A DNA stretch of 60,942 nucleotides from Streptomyces sp. NRRL S-87 (lineage in GTDB: Bacteria > Actinomycetota > Actinomycetes > Streptomycetales > Streptomycetaceae). The notes under the pieces are model-generated. The model was not told the DNA's origin and ran no database searches. It saw only the letters and a program-made list of their open reading frames with translations. The translations under genes were made by a program, and so were the position numbers. Within the stretch, counting starts at the first letter, position 1. The number at the start of each line of letters is the position of its first letter. The stretch lies in contig NZ_JOGB01000065.1 in the NCBI RefSeq assembly GCF_000719335.1, positions 1-60,942 of the forward strand. Direction: 5' to 3'. Shown piece after piece: positions 32,792 to 41,623 of the stretch.

Positions 32792-34465
32792 TCAGCCCTT
32801 GCTGACGGCCGTGATGATCTCCGGGAGGCGGGCGGCGGTCCGCGGCGCCGCGAAGCGCAGGCCGGCCCAGCAGATCAGCGCGCCGTACGCCGTACCGGCC
32901 GGCAGCAGCAGCCACAGCAGCCCGTCGGCCCCCGCGACGTGCAGCCAGACCGTCGCCACGATCAGCGGCACGCACATCAGCAGCGAGAGCACCACGCCCC
33001 CGAAGACGCTGAGCCACGCCAGCCCGCCCTGCCCGGGCGCCGCGTTCTTGAAGGCCCCGTCCTGCGGGATCGAGTACGGGAACTTCGCCGAGCAGATCGC
33101 GCCCGTGGCGAGCATCGCCCCGAGCAGGGCCCAGGCCAGGCCGAGCACCTCGGGCAGCCTGCCCCAGTCGTGGACCAGGGCGGCCGTCACGACCGTCACC
33201 AGCGCCGTGTACGGCGCGGTCACCAACAGCAGCGCCCAGGCCCGGGCCCGCAGCTCCTCGTACGCCTGCCGCGGCGTCGCGATGGTCTGCGCGACCATCC
33301 AGAAGGCGGAGGTGTCCTGGCCGAACTGGTTGTACATCTGCACGCCCAGCATCCAGGTGCCGAAGCACGCCAGGTAGATCGACCCGGTGCCCTGCAGGGC
33401 GTTGAACACCGGCACGATCAGCCCGATCGCGAGCGCCGTCACCCACGCGGCCTTGGTCTTCGGGTCGCGCATCACGTAGCGCAGGGTGCGCTGCATGACG
33501 GCGCCCGACCGGCCGCTCGGCAGCACGCGCCACAGCCCGTGCTCGGCGCGCCCCGCGTTCCGCGCGGCGCCGCCCGAGTCGGCGGCCGCGACCGTCGAAC
33601 CGTCCGGCGTCACCATGAGCTTGGTCAGCGACCGCTGCCAGGCCCACAGCAGCAGCGCCACCGCCGCCGCGGACGCCAGCAGCTGCACGGCCGCGGCCCC
33701 GTACGAGCCCTTGCTCGCGGAGTCGACCGCCCCGACCGCCGACCCGGGCGGCAGCCACCGCAGCACGTCGGCCACCGGGAGCAGCGTGTCGAGACCGCCC
33801 TGCTTGAACAGCCGCTGGCTGCCGAAGTTGACCACCTGGGCGCCGAGCGCGATCAGCAGACCACTCAGGAGAGCCAGGTCGCGGCCCTTGCGGCTGGTCA
33901 GCAGCCGGACGTTGGCGGTGGCCACGGCCCGCGCCAGCGCCACGCACCCGAGCAGGAGCAGCGGTACCGCGAGCACGCCGACGGCGATGCCGGCCGCGCC
34001 GTGCGCCACCGCCACCACCGAACCGACGGCGATGCACAGGGTGAAGAACGGCCCGATGCCGACCAGCGACGCCACCAGCAGCGCCCCGACCAGCGGCCGC
34101 GGCCGCAGCGGAAGCATCACCAGCCGGGTCGGGTCGAGGGTCTCGTCGCCGCTCGAGAAGAACAGCGGCATCACGGCCCAGCCCAGAGCCGTGACCGCGC
34201 CGAGCAGCACGACCACCGTCGGCGCGGCGTCCGGGTGCCCGCGCAGCAGGACCAGCAGCAGCGTCATGAACGCCGCGACGACGGCCGTGAACACGAGCGA
34301 GGTGACGTACGCGGCCTTGCGCTTGGAGCTCTGGCGCAGCCCGTTGCGCAGCAGCGCGAGCTTCAGCCGGACGAAGACCGGGACGAGGGAGTCCGCGGAG
34401 CCGCCGGCCCCGCCCGCGCCGGGCCCCGTGCCCGCCTCCGCCGTGGCGGATCCGACGGTGCTCAC
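32792..34465 (-). CDS. ABC-2-type transporter permease, 557 aa
   Basis: Polytopic membrane protein with about a dozen hydrophobic spans, for example YVTSLVFTAVVAAFMTLLLV, VVVLLGAVTALGWAVMPLFF and LLWLLLPAGTAYGALICWAG. It forms the export channel of an ABC-2 system with the ATPase encoded just upstream. The GTG start overlaps the ATPase stop by 4 bp (GTGA), so the pair is coupled. The first 25 residues are a Gly/Ala cytoplasmic tail. Substrate unknown. It belongs to the large Streptomyces ABC-2 group often linked to antibiotic or lipid export. Confidence 0.9.
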   Translation of the reverse strand: MSTVGSATAEAGTGPGAGGAGGSADSLVPVFVRLKLALLRNGLRQSSKRKAAYVTSLVFTAVVAAFMTLLLVLLRGHPDAAPTVVVLLGAVTALGWAVMPLFFSSGDETLDPTRLVMLPLRPRPLVGALLVASLVGIGPFFTLCIAVGSVVAVAHGAAGIAVGVLAVPLLLLGCVALARAVATANVRLLTSRKGRDLALLSGLLIALGAQVVNFGSQRLFKQGGLDTLLPVADVLRWLPPGSAVGAVDSASKGSYGAAAVQLLASAAAVALLLWAWQRSLTKLMVTPDGSTVAAADSGGAARNAGRAEHGLWRVLPSGRSGAVMQRTLRYVMRDPKTKAAWVTALAIGLIVPVFNALQGTGSIYLACFGTWMLGVQMYNQFGQDTSAFWMVAQTIATPRQAYEELRARAWALLLVTAPYTALVTVVTAALVHDWGRLPEVLGLAWALLGAMLATGAICSAKFPYSIPQDGAFKNAAPGQGGLAWLSVFGGVVLSLLMCVPLIVATVWLHVAGADGLLWLLLPAGTAYGALICWAGLRFAAPRTAARLPEIITAVSKG

Positions 34466-35286
34466 CGGCCCGCCGCCCCTCCGCCGAGCCAGTCGAGGGA
34501 TTCGCCCGCGTCCTTGCCCTGGGCGCCGACCAGCTCGAGGAAGGCGTTCTGCAGCGAGGAGGCCCCGCCGCGGACGTCCGCCAGCGGGCCGGCCGCGCGG
34601 ATCCGCCCGGCGGCCATCACGGCGACCCAGTCGCACAGCGACTCCACCAGCTCCATCACGTGGCTGGAGAAGACGACCGTGGCGCCGGATGCGGTGTAGC
34701 GCTCGAGCACCCCGCGGATGGTCTGCGCGGACACCGGGTCGACGCCCTCGAACGGCTCGTCCAGGAAGAGCACTTCGGGGTTGTGCAGCAGCGCGGCCGC
34801 CAGCCCGATCTTCTTCCGCATGCCGGTCGAGTAGTCGATCACGAGCTTGTGCTGCGAGCCCGACAGGTCCAGCACGTCCAGCAGCTGGGTGGCCCGCTTG
34901 TCGACCTCGGCGCCCGGCAGCCCGCGCAACCGGCCCATGTAGCCGAGCAGTTCGCGGCCCGAGAGGCGCTCGAACAGGCGCAGGCCCTCGGGCAGCACGC
35001 CGATCCGGGACTTGACCTGGACCGGGTCGGCCCACACGTCGTACCCGGAGATCTCCACCCGGCCCTGGTCGGGCCGCAGCAGGCCCGTGACCATGGACAG
35101 CGTGGTGGTCTTGCCCGCCCCGTTCGGGCCGACCAGGCCGATGAACTTCCCGGCGGGCAGCTCCAGGTCGATACCGGCCACGGCGATCTGCTCGCCGAAC
35201 CGCTTCCAGAGTCCCGTTATCCGTACGGCCGCGGGCGGCGCCGGTCGCGCCCCGCCCGCCTCGGCCGCAAACACCTGGTCAGGCAC
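34462..35286 (-). CDS. ABC transporter ATP-binding protein, 274 aa
   Basis: Cytoplasmic ATPase of the ABC-2 exporter. Walker A is GPNGAGKT in FIGLVGPNGAGKTTTLSMVT, the signature is the unusual YSTGMRKK (instead of LSGGQ), Walker B is EVLFLDEPFEGVDPV and the H-loop is VVFSSHVMELVE. The STGMRKK variant is typical of DrrA/CcmA-like exporters. The GTG at 35286 is chosen because AAAGGTAGG precedes it; an upstream in-frame ATG at 35334 would add 16 residues (MVNRPHGVTRTKGRR). Coupled to the permease gene. Confidence 0.93.
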   Translation of the reverse strand: MPDQVFAAEAGGARPAPPAAVRITGLWKRFGEQIAVAGIDLELPAGKFIGLVGPNGAGKTTTLSMVTGLLRPDQGRVEISGYDVWADPVQVKSRIGVLPEGLRLFERLSGRELLGYMGRLRGLPGAEVDKRATQLLDVLDLSGSQHKLVIDYSTGMRKKIGLAAALLHNPEVLFLDEPFEGVDPVSAQTIRGVLERYTASGATVVFSSHVMELVESLCDWVAVMAAGRIRAAGPLADVRGGASSLQNAFLELVGAQGKDAGESLDWLGGGAAGR

Positions 35287-35412
35287 CGTGCGCCTACCTT
35301 TCGTGCGTGTCACCCCGTGTGGTCGGTTCACCATACGAGGCGCCGCGCGCGGCGCAGTAGTGACAAATGTCGTGGGCCGCGTCGACCCCGTCGACCGTGT
35401 CGGGTGCCGGGG

Positions 35413-36099
35413 TCAGTCGCGCCGGGCCCGGGCCGAGGCCGCCTCCCGCCCGCACGCGTACGCCAGCGGGTTGATGAGCTCCTCCGCGTCCGGCAGCCAC
35501 CGGTTCGCCGGCGTGGGCCGCCGCGCCCACTGGACCGCGCCGCGCCCGCCGAACCGGGTCGGCGGGGCCGCAACGTACTCCCCCTCGCCCCGGGCGACGA
35601 GGTCGATCGAAGCGGGCGACCAGCCGAGCCTGCGCACCAGGTCCGGCACCTTGGCGGTGGCCCCCGGCAGCACGAAGAACAGCATCCGGCGGTTGGGGGT
35701 CAGCGTGACCGGTCCCAGGGTGAGCTCCATCCGCTCCATGCGGGCCAGGGCCAGGAAGCCGGCCGCCTCCGGCACGTCGATCGCGTCGAAGGTCCGCCCG
35801 GTCGGCAGCAGGATCCCGGCCTTCGGCTGCTTCTGCCACATCCGACGCACCTGCATCGCGGAGCCGGTGGCCGAGGCCGCCCAGCCCTGCATCACCGGGT
35901 GCGCCCCGGGGGCGGGGCAGTCCGTGTTCCCGCAGGAGCACAGCTCGCGGCCGTCCTCGGCCTCCAGCCAGGTGCCGGGGAACACGTCCCAGTGCCGTTC
36001 CTCCGCGTACCGCACGGCGTGATCCACCAGCTGCTCGCCGCGCTGCTTGGGGATGGGCGCGGCTTCCGTGACTCCCTTGGTCTCTTCCACGCCCTTCAC
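35413..36099 (-). CDS. stand-alone prim-pol (bifunctional DNA primase/polymerase N-terminal) protein, 228 aa
   Basis: Contains the archaeo-eukaryotic primase-like domain seen at the N-terminus of plasmid and phage replication proteins, but without a helicase part. Visible features are AVRYAEERHWDVFPGTWLEA, a Cys/His cluster CSCGNTDCPAPGAHPVMQGW, GILLPTGRTFDAIDVPEAAG (the DxD-like Asp pair) and a C-terminal VARGEGEYVAAPPTRFGGRG. In Streptomyces such single-domain proteins are chromosomal and conserved; their role (repair or a regulatory remnant) is unknown. GTG start at 36099, divergent from the TPR regulator. No mobile element signs around it. Confidence 0.87.
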   Translation of the reverse strand: MKGVEETKGVTEAAPIPKQRGEQLVDHAVRYAEERHWDVFPGTWLEAEDGRELCSCGNTDCPAPGAHPVMQGWAASATGSAMQVRRMWQKQPKAGILLPTGRTFDAIDVPEAAGFLALARMERMELTLGPVTLTPNRRMLFFVLPGATAKVPDLVRRLGWSPASIDLVARGEGEYVAAPPTRFGGRGAVQWARRPTPANRWLPDAEELINPLAYACGREAASARARRD

Positions 36100-36318
36100 A
36101 ACTCCCGGTAGGACCTGGGGTTACGGGGGTAAACCCAAGGGCGGGAGGAGCATCGATCCTGCACGCGGGGCGCATGGATGCATGGGCGGGGGCGCGTAGG
36201 GGACGGGGACGCGGGGGCGGGGTAGCGAGTGTCGTGAAAGCGCGACAATCCCAGGCGAGGCAGAGCAAGAGCACCACGTTCCGGGCAAGTTCCGCATTCT
36301 CCGCCAATCAGCCGGGAA

Positions 36319-36338
36319 GTGATCGTACGCACGATCAC
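36319..36338. promoter_or_regulatory. perfect inverted repeat GTGATCGT-N4-ACGATCAC
   Basis: Eight-base arms around ACGC, ending 24 bp before the ATG of the TPR regulator and in the 263-bp divergent gap with the prim-pol gene. It is the most symmetric operator-like site in the window, and could be an autoregulatory site or, on RNA, a hairpin just before the start codon. Confidence 0.6.
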
Positions 36339-36362
36339 CCGCGGCCACAGGGGGTTTCTTCC

Positions 36363-37745
36363 ATGGCAGCCAGGCCTCTCGTCGCCCGTCAGCCGAACGA
36401 ACGGCTCCAGGCGCTCATCCAGGAAGCCGGGTGCTCCAATGCCGGACTGGCCCGCCGCGTCAACATGACCGGCGCCGAACACGGACTGGATCTCCGGTAC
36501 GACAAGACATCCGTCGCCCGCTGGCTGCGCGGCCAGCAGCCCCGCGGCCGAGCCCCCGGGATCATCGCCGAGGCCCTCGGGCGCAAACTAGGCCGCACCG
36601 TCACCATCGACGAGATCGGCATGGCCAACGGCAAGAACCTCGCCTCCGGCGTCGGCCTGCAGTTCTCGCCCACCGTTCTGGGCGCCATCGAGCAGGTCTG
36701 CGAGCTGTGGCGCAGCGACGTGGGCCGGCGCGACTTCCTCTCCGGCTCCACGGTGGCCGCCTCCGCGCTGGTCGAGCCCAGCCGCGACTGGCTGATCACC
36801 CAGGCCGACTCCCAGGTCGCCCGGACCGCGGGCGCCCGGGTCGGCACCTCCGACGTCGAGGCCGTACGGGCCACCACGGACGCCCTCGTCGAGCTCGACC
36901 ACCGCTTCGGCAGCGGGCACGTGCGGCCGGTGGTCGTGCACTACCTCAACAGCGTGGTGTCCGGGCTGCTCGGCGGTTCGTACCGGGAGCCCGTGGGGCG
37001 CTCCCTGTTCGCGGCCGTGGCCCGGCTCACCGAGCTGGCGGGCTACATGGCGGTGGACACCGGCCAGCCCGGCCTCGCCCAGCGGTACTACATCCAGGCC
37101 CTGCGGCTGGCCCAGGCGGCCGGCGACCGGGCCTACGGGGGCTACGTGCTGGCCGCGTCGATGAGCCACCTCGCGGCCGAGCTCGGCAACCCGCGTGAGA
37201 TCGCCCAGCTCGCCCGGGCGGCGCAGGAGGGCACCCGCGGCCAGGTCACCCCGCGGGTGCAGGCGATGTTCTTCGCGGCCGAGGCGCGGGGGCACGCGCT
37301 GCTCGGGGACTCCCGGGCCACCCAGGTGCTGGCCACCCGGGCGATCTCGGCGCTGGACCGGGCCGAACCCGAATCGGGGGACGATCCGGTGTGGATCCGA
37401 CATTTCGACCACGCCTACCTCGCCGACGAGCTCGCCCACTGCCACCGCGACCTGGGCCAGTCCGAGGCCGCCGGCCGGCGGGCGGAGGAACTCCTGCGGA
37501 CCCTGCCCGAGTCGAAGGCCCGCAGACGGGCCATCGGGCTGCTGCTGCTGGCGACGGCGCAGGTCCAGGCCCGGGAGGTGGAGCAGGCCTGCGCCACCGG
37601 CGGGCAGGCCGTGGAACTGCTCGCCACCCTGCGCAGCAACCGCGGCGCGGAGTACCTGGAGGACTTCCGGCGCAGGCTGGAGCCGTACAGGGAGGAGGCG
37701 GCCGTCCGGGAGTTCACCGCGCGGCTGGAGCTCCAGGCGGCCTGA
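36363..37745 (+). CDS. DNA-binding regulator with TPR-like C-terminal domain (NsdA/NsdB-like architecture), 460 aa
   Basis: The N-terminal 75 residues resemble a divergent helix-turn-helix (RLQALIQEAGCSNAGLARRV ... DKTSVARWLRGQQPRG). A linker with RRDFLSGSTVAASALVEPSR, which looks like a Tat-type motif but is internal, comes next. Alpha-helical TPR-like repeats fill the rest (RYYIQALRLAQAAGDRAYGG, MSHLAAELGNPREIAQLARA, AYLADELAHCHRDLGQSEAA). This layout is that of Streptomyces developmental regulators such as NsdA/NsdB; the exact orthologue is not claimed. The ATG at 36363 is the first methionine of the fold; longer upstream frames run through the promoter. A perfect inverted repeat lies just before the start. 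Confidence 0.85.
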   Translation: MAARPLVARQPNERLQALIQEAGCSNAGLARRVNMTGAEHGLDLRYDKTSVARWLRGQQPRGRAPGIIAEALGRKLGRTVTIDEIGMANGKNLASGVGLQFSPTVLGAIEQVCELWRSDVGRRDFLSGSTVAASALVEPSRDWLITQADSQVARTAGARVGTSDVEAVRATTDALVELDHRFGSGHVRPVVVHYLNSVVSGLLGGSYREPVGRSLFAAVARLTELAGYMAVDTGQPGLAQRYYIQALRLAQAAGDRAYGGYVLAASMSHLAAELGNPREIAQLARAAQEGTRGQVTPRVQAMFFAAEARGHALLGDSRATQVLATRAISALDRAEPESGDDPVWIRHFDHAYLADELAHCHRDLGQSEAAGRRAEELLRTLPESKARRRAIGLLLLATAQVQAREVEQACATGGQAVELLATLRSNRGAEYLEDFRRRLEPYREEAAVREFTARLELQAA

Positions 37746-37891
37746 GCGCCTTCCTGACCGCCGTGACGGGATCTCAGTTCACCGCAGGTCCTGCCGCGTG
37801 TCGCCTTGAGTTCGATCATGGGCGCGTGGCAGGCCGCGGAACCGACCCGGTAGCGTAAACCGACGATTCCGTAGGTCGAGAGGGAGTCCCG

Positions 37892-39533
37892 GTGACGCAG
37901 AGCGGACAGGGGGGCGAGCCGCAGCAGCAGTCCGCGCGGCCCGCCTACGAGGGCATCGTGCTGCCCGCCGACGGGTCCGGACCGTGGCTGCCGGGAGCCC
38001 CCGAGGAGCGCGAGAGCGCGCCGGTCGGCGGTACCCCGTGGGGCGGCCAGTGGGGCCCTCAGAGCGGTGCCCGGCCGGGTGCGGAGCCGCCGGCCCCGGA
38101 CGGCTTCGCCCCGCAGTCCGACGGCTTCACCGGTCAGGGGGAGGGGTTCGGCGGGCAGGTCCCGCCGATGCCGCCGCTCCCGCAGCAGCCGCACCAGCCC
38201 GCGGCGTACGGCTACCCGCAGCCCTATCCCGAGCCGACCGGGTACGAGCCGACCGGGTACGAGCAGGCCGGCTACGAGCAGACCGGGTACGAGGGCTACG
38301 ACGCGTACGGCGCCCCACAGGCGTCCGGGTACGGCGCCCCGGGCCGGCCGCAGCCGCCCGTCGCCGACCCGTCGTACGGGGGCCAGTCCTACGGCGCCCC
38401 GTTCGCGGACCCCTTCGCCGACCCGCAGGCCCAGCACATGGGCTCCGACGCGGACGCCACCGCCCTCATCCCGCCCGTCGACCAGGGCGTACCGGCCCCG
38501 GGCGCGGTGCCGGGTGGCTCGGACGCGGCGGCGACGCAGTACATCCCGCCCGTGCCGGGTGGCTCGGACGCGGCGGCGACGCAGTACATCCCGCCCGTGC
38601 CGGGTGGCTCGGACGCGGCGGCGACGCAGTACATCCCGCCCGTGTGCCCCGGGAGGTCCGCCCGCCGAGTTCGACGGGCTGTTCCGCACCTCGGGCGGCC
38701 CCGGTGGGGCCACCGGCGGCTACGGCTACCCGAGCGACGCCCCCGGTTCCACTCAGCAGCTCCCCAAGATCGACGAGCCCGTCGCCCCCGGCCCGCCCGC
38801 GCCCCGTCCGCACCCGCAGCAGGGCCGGCCGCCGCAGCCCGGGTACCACCACGCGCCCCCGCCGCAGGAGCCGTACTACGGCGACGAGCCCGAGGGCCGC
38901 CGGGCCCCGGTCGGGCTGATCGCGGCCGGCGTCCTCGGCCTCGCCGTGGTCGGCCTCGGCGTCGGCGCGATGATGGGCAACGGAGGCAACTCCAAGGCCA
39001 ACGACCCGACCAGCGCCATGTCGGACACCGCGAAGCCGTCCGCCAGTGCGGACACCGGCGAGCAGCCGGTCGACCCGGCCCGGGCGCAGGCGGTCCAGCT
39101 GGACAAGCTGCTGGAGGACAGCGGCGGCAGCCGCGACCAGGTGATCGCCGCCGTCGACAACATCAAGAAGTGCGACGACCTGGAGCAGGCGGGCTCCGAC
39201 CTGCGCGACGCGGCCCGCCAGCGGGAGGAGCTGATCACGCGCCTGGAGGAGCTCAAGGTCGACCAGCTCCCGGACCACGACAAGCTGGCGTCCGCGCTGA
39301 CCAAGGCGTGGAAGTACTCGGCCTCCGCCGACAAGAACTACGCGGAGTGGGCCGACCAGGTCGACGGCAGCAAGAAGTACTGCAAGGGCGGCCACGCCCG
39401 GACCACCGGCAACACCCGTGACGGGAACAAGGCCAGCGGCCAGGCGAGCGCGTACAAGGAGCAGGCCGCCGTGCTGTGGAACCGCATCGCGGCCAAGTAC
39501 GACCTGACCAAGCGCGACCGCACGAAGCTCTGA
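37892..39533 (+). pseudogene. Pro/Tyr-rich single-pass membrane protein split by an apparent frameshift
   Basis: GTG at 37892 has GAGAGGGAG upstream. The first about 250 codons are read in one frame: PAYEGIVLPADGSGPWLPGA, then Gly/Tyr/Pro-rich repeats (GYEPTGYEQAGYEQTGYEGY) and three copies of GGSDAAATQYIPPVP. After 38642 coding character jumps to the +1 frame: GGPPAEFDGLFRTSGGPGG, a transmembrane helix VGLIAAGVLGLAVVGLGVGA, then an extracellular helical domain with paired Cys ending LTKRDRTKL at 39533. Both halves look genuine and belong together. The shift falls exactly after three identical 45-bp repeats, so a sequencing/assembly error is as likely as a true mutation. Function unknown. Confidence 0.75.
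38507..38641 (+). repeat. three identical 45-bp tandem repeats
   Basis: Units start at 38507, 38552 and 38597 and are base-identical, encoding VPGGSDAAATQYIPP. A fourth unit begins with GTG at 38642 but then diverges (GTGTGCCCCGGG), where the reading frame is lost. Perfect identity points to recent expansion or collapse during assembly. Confidence 0.9.
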
Positions 39534-39556
39534 GGGCGGTGGCCCCGGGCCGTCGC

Positions 39557-40894
39557 TCAGCCGGCCGCGGGGGCCTTCTCCAGCGTCGCCGTCATGTCCA
39601 TCGCGCCCGCGCCCTGGGCCACCAGCCGGCCGCCGGTGACGCGCTGGAAGGTCACGCGGCCGTTCACGATCCGCGGGAAGCCGCCGACCGCGCGCATGTC
39701 CTGGTAGCGCCAGCGCAGTTCGGGTGTGAGGCCGCCGGTGCGCACGCCGTTGGACCGGTCCAGGGCCAGGGCGACCCGGCGGGCGGTGACGTCCTCGTCG
39801 CCGATGCTCCGGATGATCTCGGAGAAGACGGTGTAGGCGATCCAGGTGGTCTGCACGCCGATGTCGGCCGGGTCGATCCGGTTGTCGCCGAAGGCGTGCT
39901 CGTTGATCACCCTCTGCATGGGCCCCCACTTGTCGTCGGTGGCCACCGGGTACCAGCCGGTGACGTACGCGCCCTCGAAGGGGCCCTCCTTGCCGCCGGT
40001 GCGGTCGATCAGGCTCTGGCTGACGCTGCCGAGGACGGAGGCGACCTTCACCCTCAGGTCCTGGTTCTCCACGCGCCGGAAGGAGTCGAAGAACGTCTCG
40101 GTCCGCTCGCCGAGCACCGCCGTCACGCATCCCTTCGAGGCCTTGGCCCGGGCCGCGGACCGGCCGAGCCGGGCGGGCAGCTCCGGGTCGGCGCCGGCCT
40201 CGTCGAGCGCCTGGAGGGCCGGGCGGCTGTAGTCGGTGGCGTCCTCGGCGGCCCGTACGTCCCCGGCCTCCTCGGCGCTGCCGGAGCGCAGCCCGGCGTT
40301 GAGCAGGATGGGCATGGTGTCGCCCGCCAGGGTGTCGGGGCGGACCAGCGCGACCTTCTCGCACTGGTTGGCCAGCTGCCGGCCGGCGCCCGCGAGGAGC
40401 ACGGGCTGACCGCCGTTGACCGGGTACGACAGGGTGCTCTGGAACTCCTCGTCGGAGACGCCGTAGCCGCCGATGAACGGGATGCCGGCGGCTTCGAGCG
40501 GGGCCATGAAGGCGCGGCCGTGCTGGCTGTAGGAGCCGACGACCGCGACCGCGCCGGCCTTGACCGCCTGGCGGGCGCAGTCGGCGGCGCCCTCAGGGGT
40601 GTTGTGCTCGTTGCAGGTGATGACGTTGAGCTTGCGGCCGTTGATGCCGCCGGTGGCGTTCACCCAGCGCCCGTAGGCGCGGGCCATGGCGGGCATACCG
40701 GGCATGTTGGTGGCCTTGGTCTGGTCGGGCGCCCAGGTCATGACGGTGAGGGGCTCCCCGGATCCCCCCGAACTTCCGGGGAGCGCCCCGCATCCGGTGA
40801 CGAGGGACGCACAGACCGCCGTGCACAGTGCGGTGCGTGCCGCGAAGGTGGACAAGCGGAAAGGGAAGGTGCGTCGCCTACCAGTCATGGGCAT
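39557..40894 (-). CDS. branched-chain amino acid-type substrate-binding lipoprotein, 445 aa
   Basis: Extracellular type 1 periplasmic-binding-fold protein (Peripla_BP_6/LivJ class). A lipobox LVTG-C35 after a basic and hydrophobic leader makes it a membrane-anchored lipoprotein. Fold markers are GRWVNATGGINGRKLNVITC, CARQAVKAGAVAVVGSYSQH, AAGIPFIGGYGVSDEEF and TTWIAYTVFSEIIRSI. No permease or ATPase genes are adjacent, so it is an orphan binding protein or a sensor subunit. The ATG at 40894 (MPMTGRRR) is taken because GGCGGA lies 7 bp upstream; longer in-frame starts exist to 40939. Ligand unknown. Confidence 0.85.
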   Translation of the reverse strand: MPMTGRRRTFPFRLSTFAARTALCTAVCASLVTGCGALPGSSGGSGEPLTVMTWAPDQTKATNMPGMPAMARAYGRWVNATGGINGRKLNVITCNEHNTPEGAADCARQAVKAGAVAVVGSYSQHGRAFMAPLEAAGIPFIGGYGVSDEEFQSTLSYPVNGGQPVLLAGAGRQLANQCEKVALVRPDTLAGDTMPILLNAGLRSGSAEEAGDVRAAEDATDYSRPALQALDEAGADPELPARLGRSAARAKASKGCVTAVLGERTETFFDSFRRVENQDLRVKVASVLGSVSQSLIDRTGGKEGPFEGAYVTGWYPVATDDKWGPMQRVINEHAFGDNRIDPADIGVQTTWIAYTVFSEIIRSIGDEDVTARRVALALDRSNGVRTGGLTPELRWRYQDMRAVGGFPRIVNGRVTFQRVTGGRLVAQGAGAMDMTATLEKAPAAG

Positions 40895-41010
40895 GCACAA
40901 TTCCGCCTCATGGGTAACGAAGGAGTGATGTCCAGTCAACGCACGGTGACATGAAGATGAACTACGGGGGCGTCAAGATCGCCCGAATGGGGCACGTACG
41001 ATCGACAACC

Positions 41011-41514
41011 GTGACATCCGTCCCAGGTTCGAATAACCCTTCCCGTCGCGGCCGCCGCTCCTCCACCATGGGCGGCATGCCGCTCAACGACATGCCCTGG
41101 TGGCGCTGGCGCAGCAACGTGCGCTCGGCGCTCCACATGCTTTCCGACCCGTCCTTCCAGGAAGAGTGCTGGCTGGCCGGCCGGGAGGGCTACGGAGACG
41201 TCACCGACGCCGTGTACCGGCTGGTGGAGGACACCTGGCTCGACAGCTGGTCGGCCGAGAAGTACGTCGGCACGATCTTCCGGGACTCGCAGGAGGCCGC
41301 CCTGGTCGACGTCGCGGTCCTGCGCGTGCTGCGCATACTCCACCAGGTCGGCCCCGACGCCCCGGTCTCCGCGTACCTGGAGCACCACGGCTGGCCCGAG
41401 GCCGTCCGCGCCGCCCGCGAGGCGCACGTACGGCTGGCGGCGGCCGACGGCGAGGACCCGGACGCGCCGCCGCGCTCCCTCGAGCTGCTGCGCATCATGA
41501 CGCGGGCCGCGTGA
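41011..41514 (+). CDS. conserved-looking hypothetical protein, 167 aa
   Basis: Soluble helical protein with a Trp-rich start (DMPWWRWRSNVRSALHMLSD) and acidic core (GYGDVTDAVYRLVEDTWLDS, WSAEKYVGTIFRDSQEAALV). No domain recognised. The GTG at 41011 is preferred because TACGAT (40997-41002) sits 8 bp ahead, fitting a -10 box of a leaderless message. An in-frame ATG at 40951 and one at 41068 (MGGMPLND) are alternatives. It is divergent from the binding lipoprotein and precedes purU by 109 bp. Confidence 0.75.
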   Translation: MTSVPGSNNPSRRGRRSSTMGGMPLNDMPWWRWRSNVRSALHMLSDPSFQEECWLAGREGYGDVTDAVYRLVEDTWLDSWSAEKYVGTIFRDSQEAALVDVAVLRVLRILHQVGPDAPVSAYLEHHGWPEAVRAAREAHVRLAAADGEDPDAPPRSLELLRIMTRAA

Positions 41515-41623
41515 CCGCTCCGGCGGCCCGTCCGAGCGCCCGTTTCCCCATGTGAGCCCCCGCTTTCCCGCCCCTCGGACCGGGCTGGGTGCAGGGGCCC
41601 CGGGTGTGGGAGTCTTGGGCGTC

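Noticed and set aside
35413..36099. Prim-pol gene as sign of an integrated plasmid or phage
   Set aside because: No integrase, excisionase, repeats or att-like duplications nearby; single prim-pol domains occur in the Streptomyces core chromosome.
36800..36900. Twin-arginine signal in the TPR regulator (RRDFLSGSTVAASALV)
   Set aside because: It lies about 120 residues inside the protein, after the helix-turn-helix, so it cannot be an export signal.
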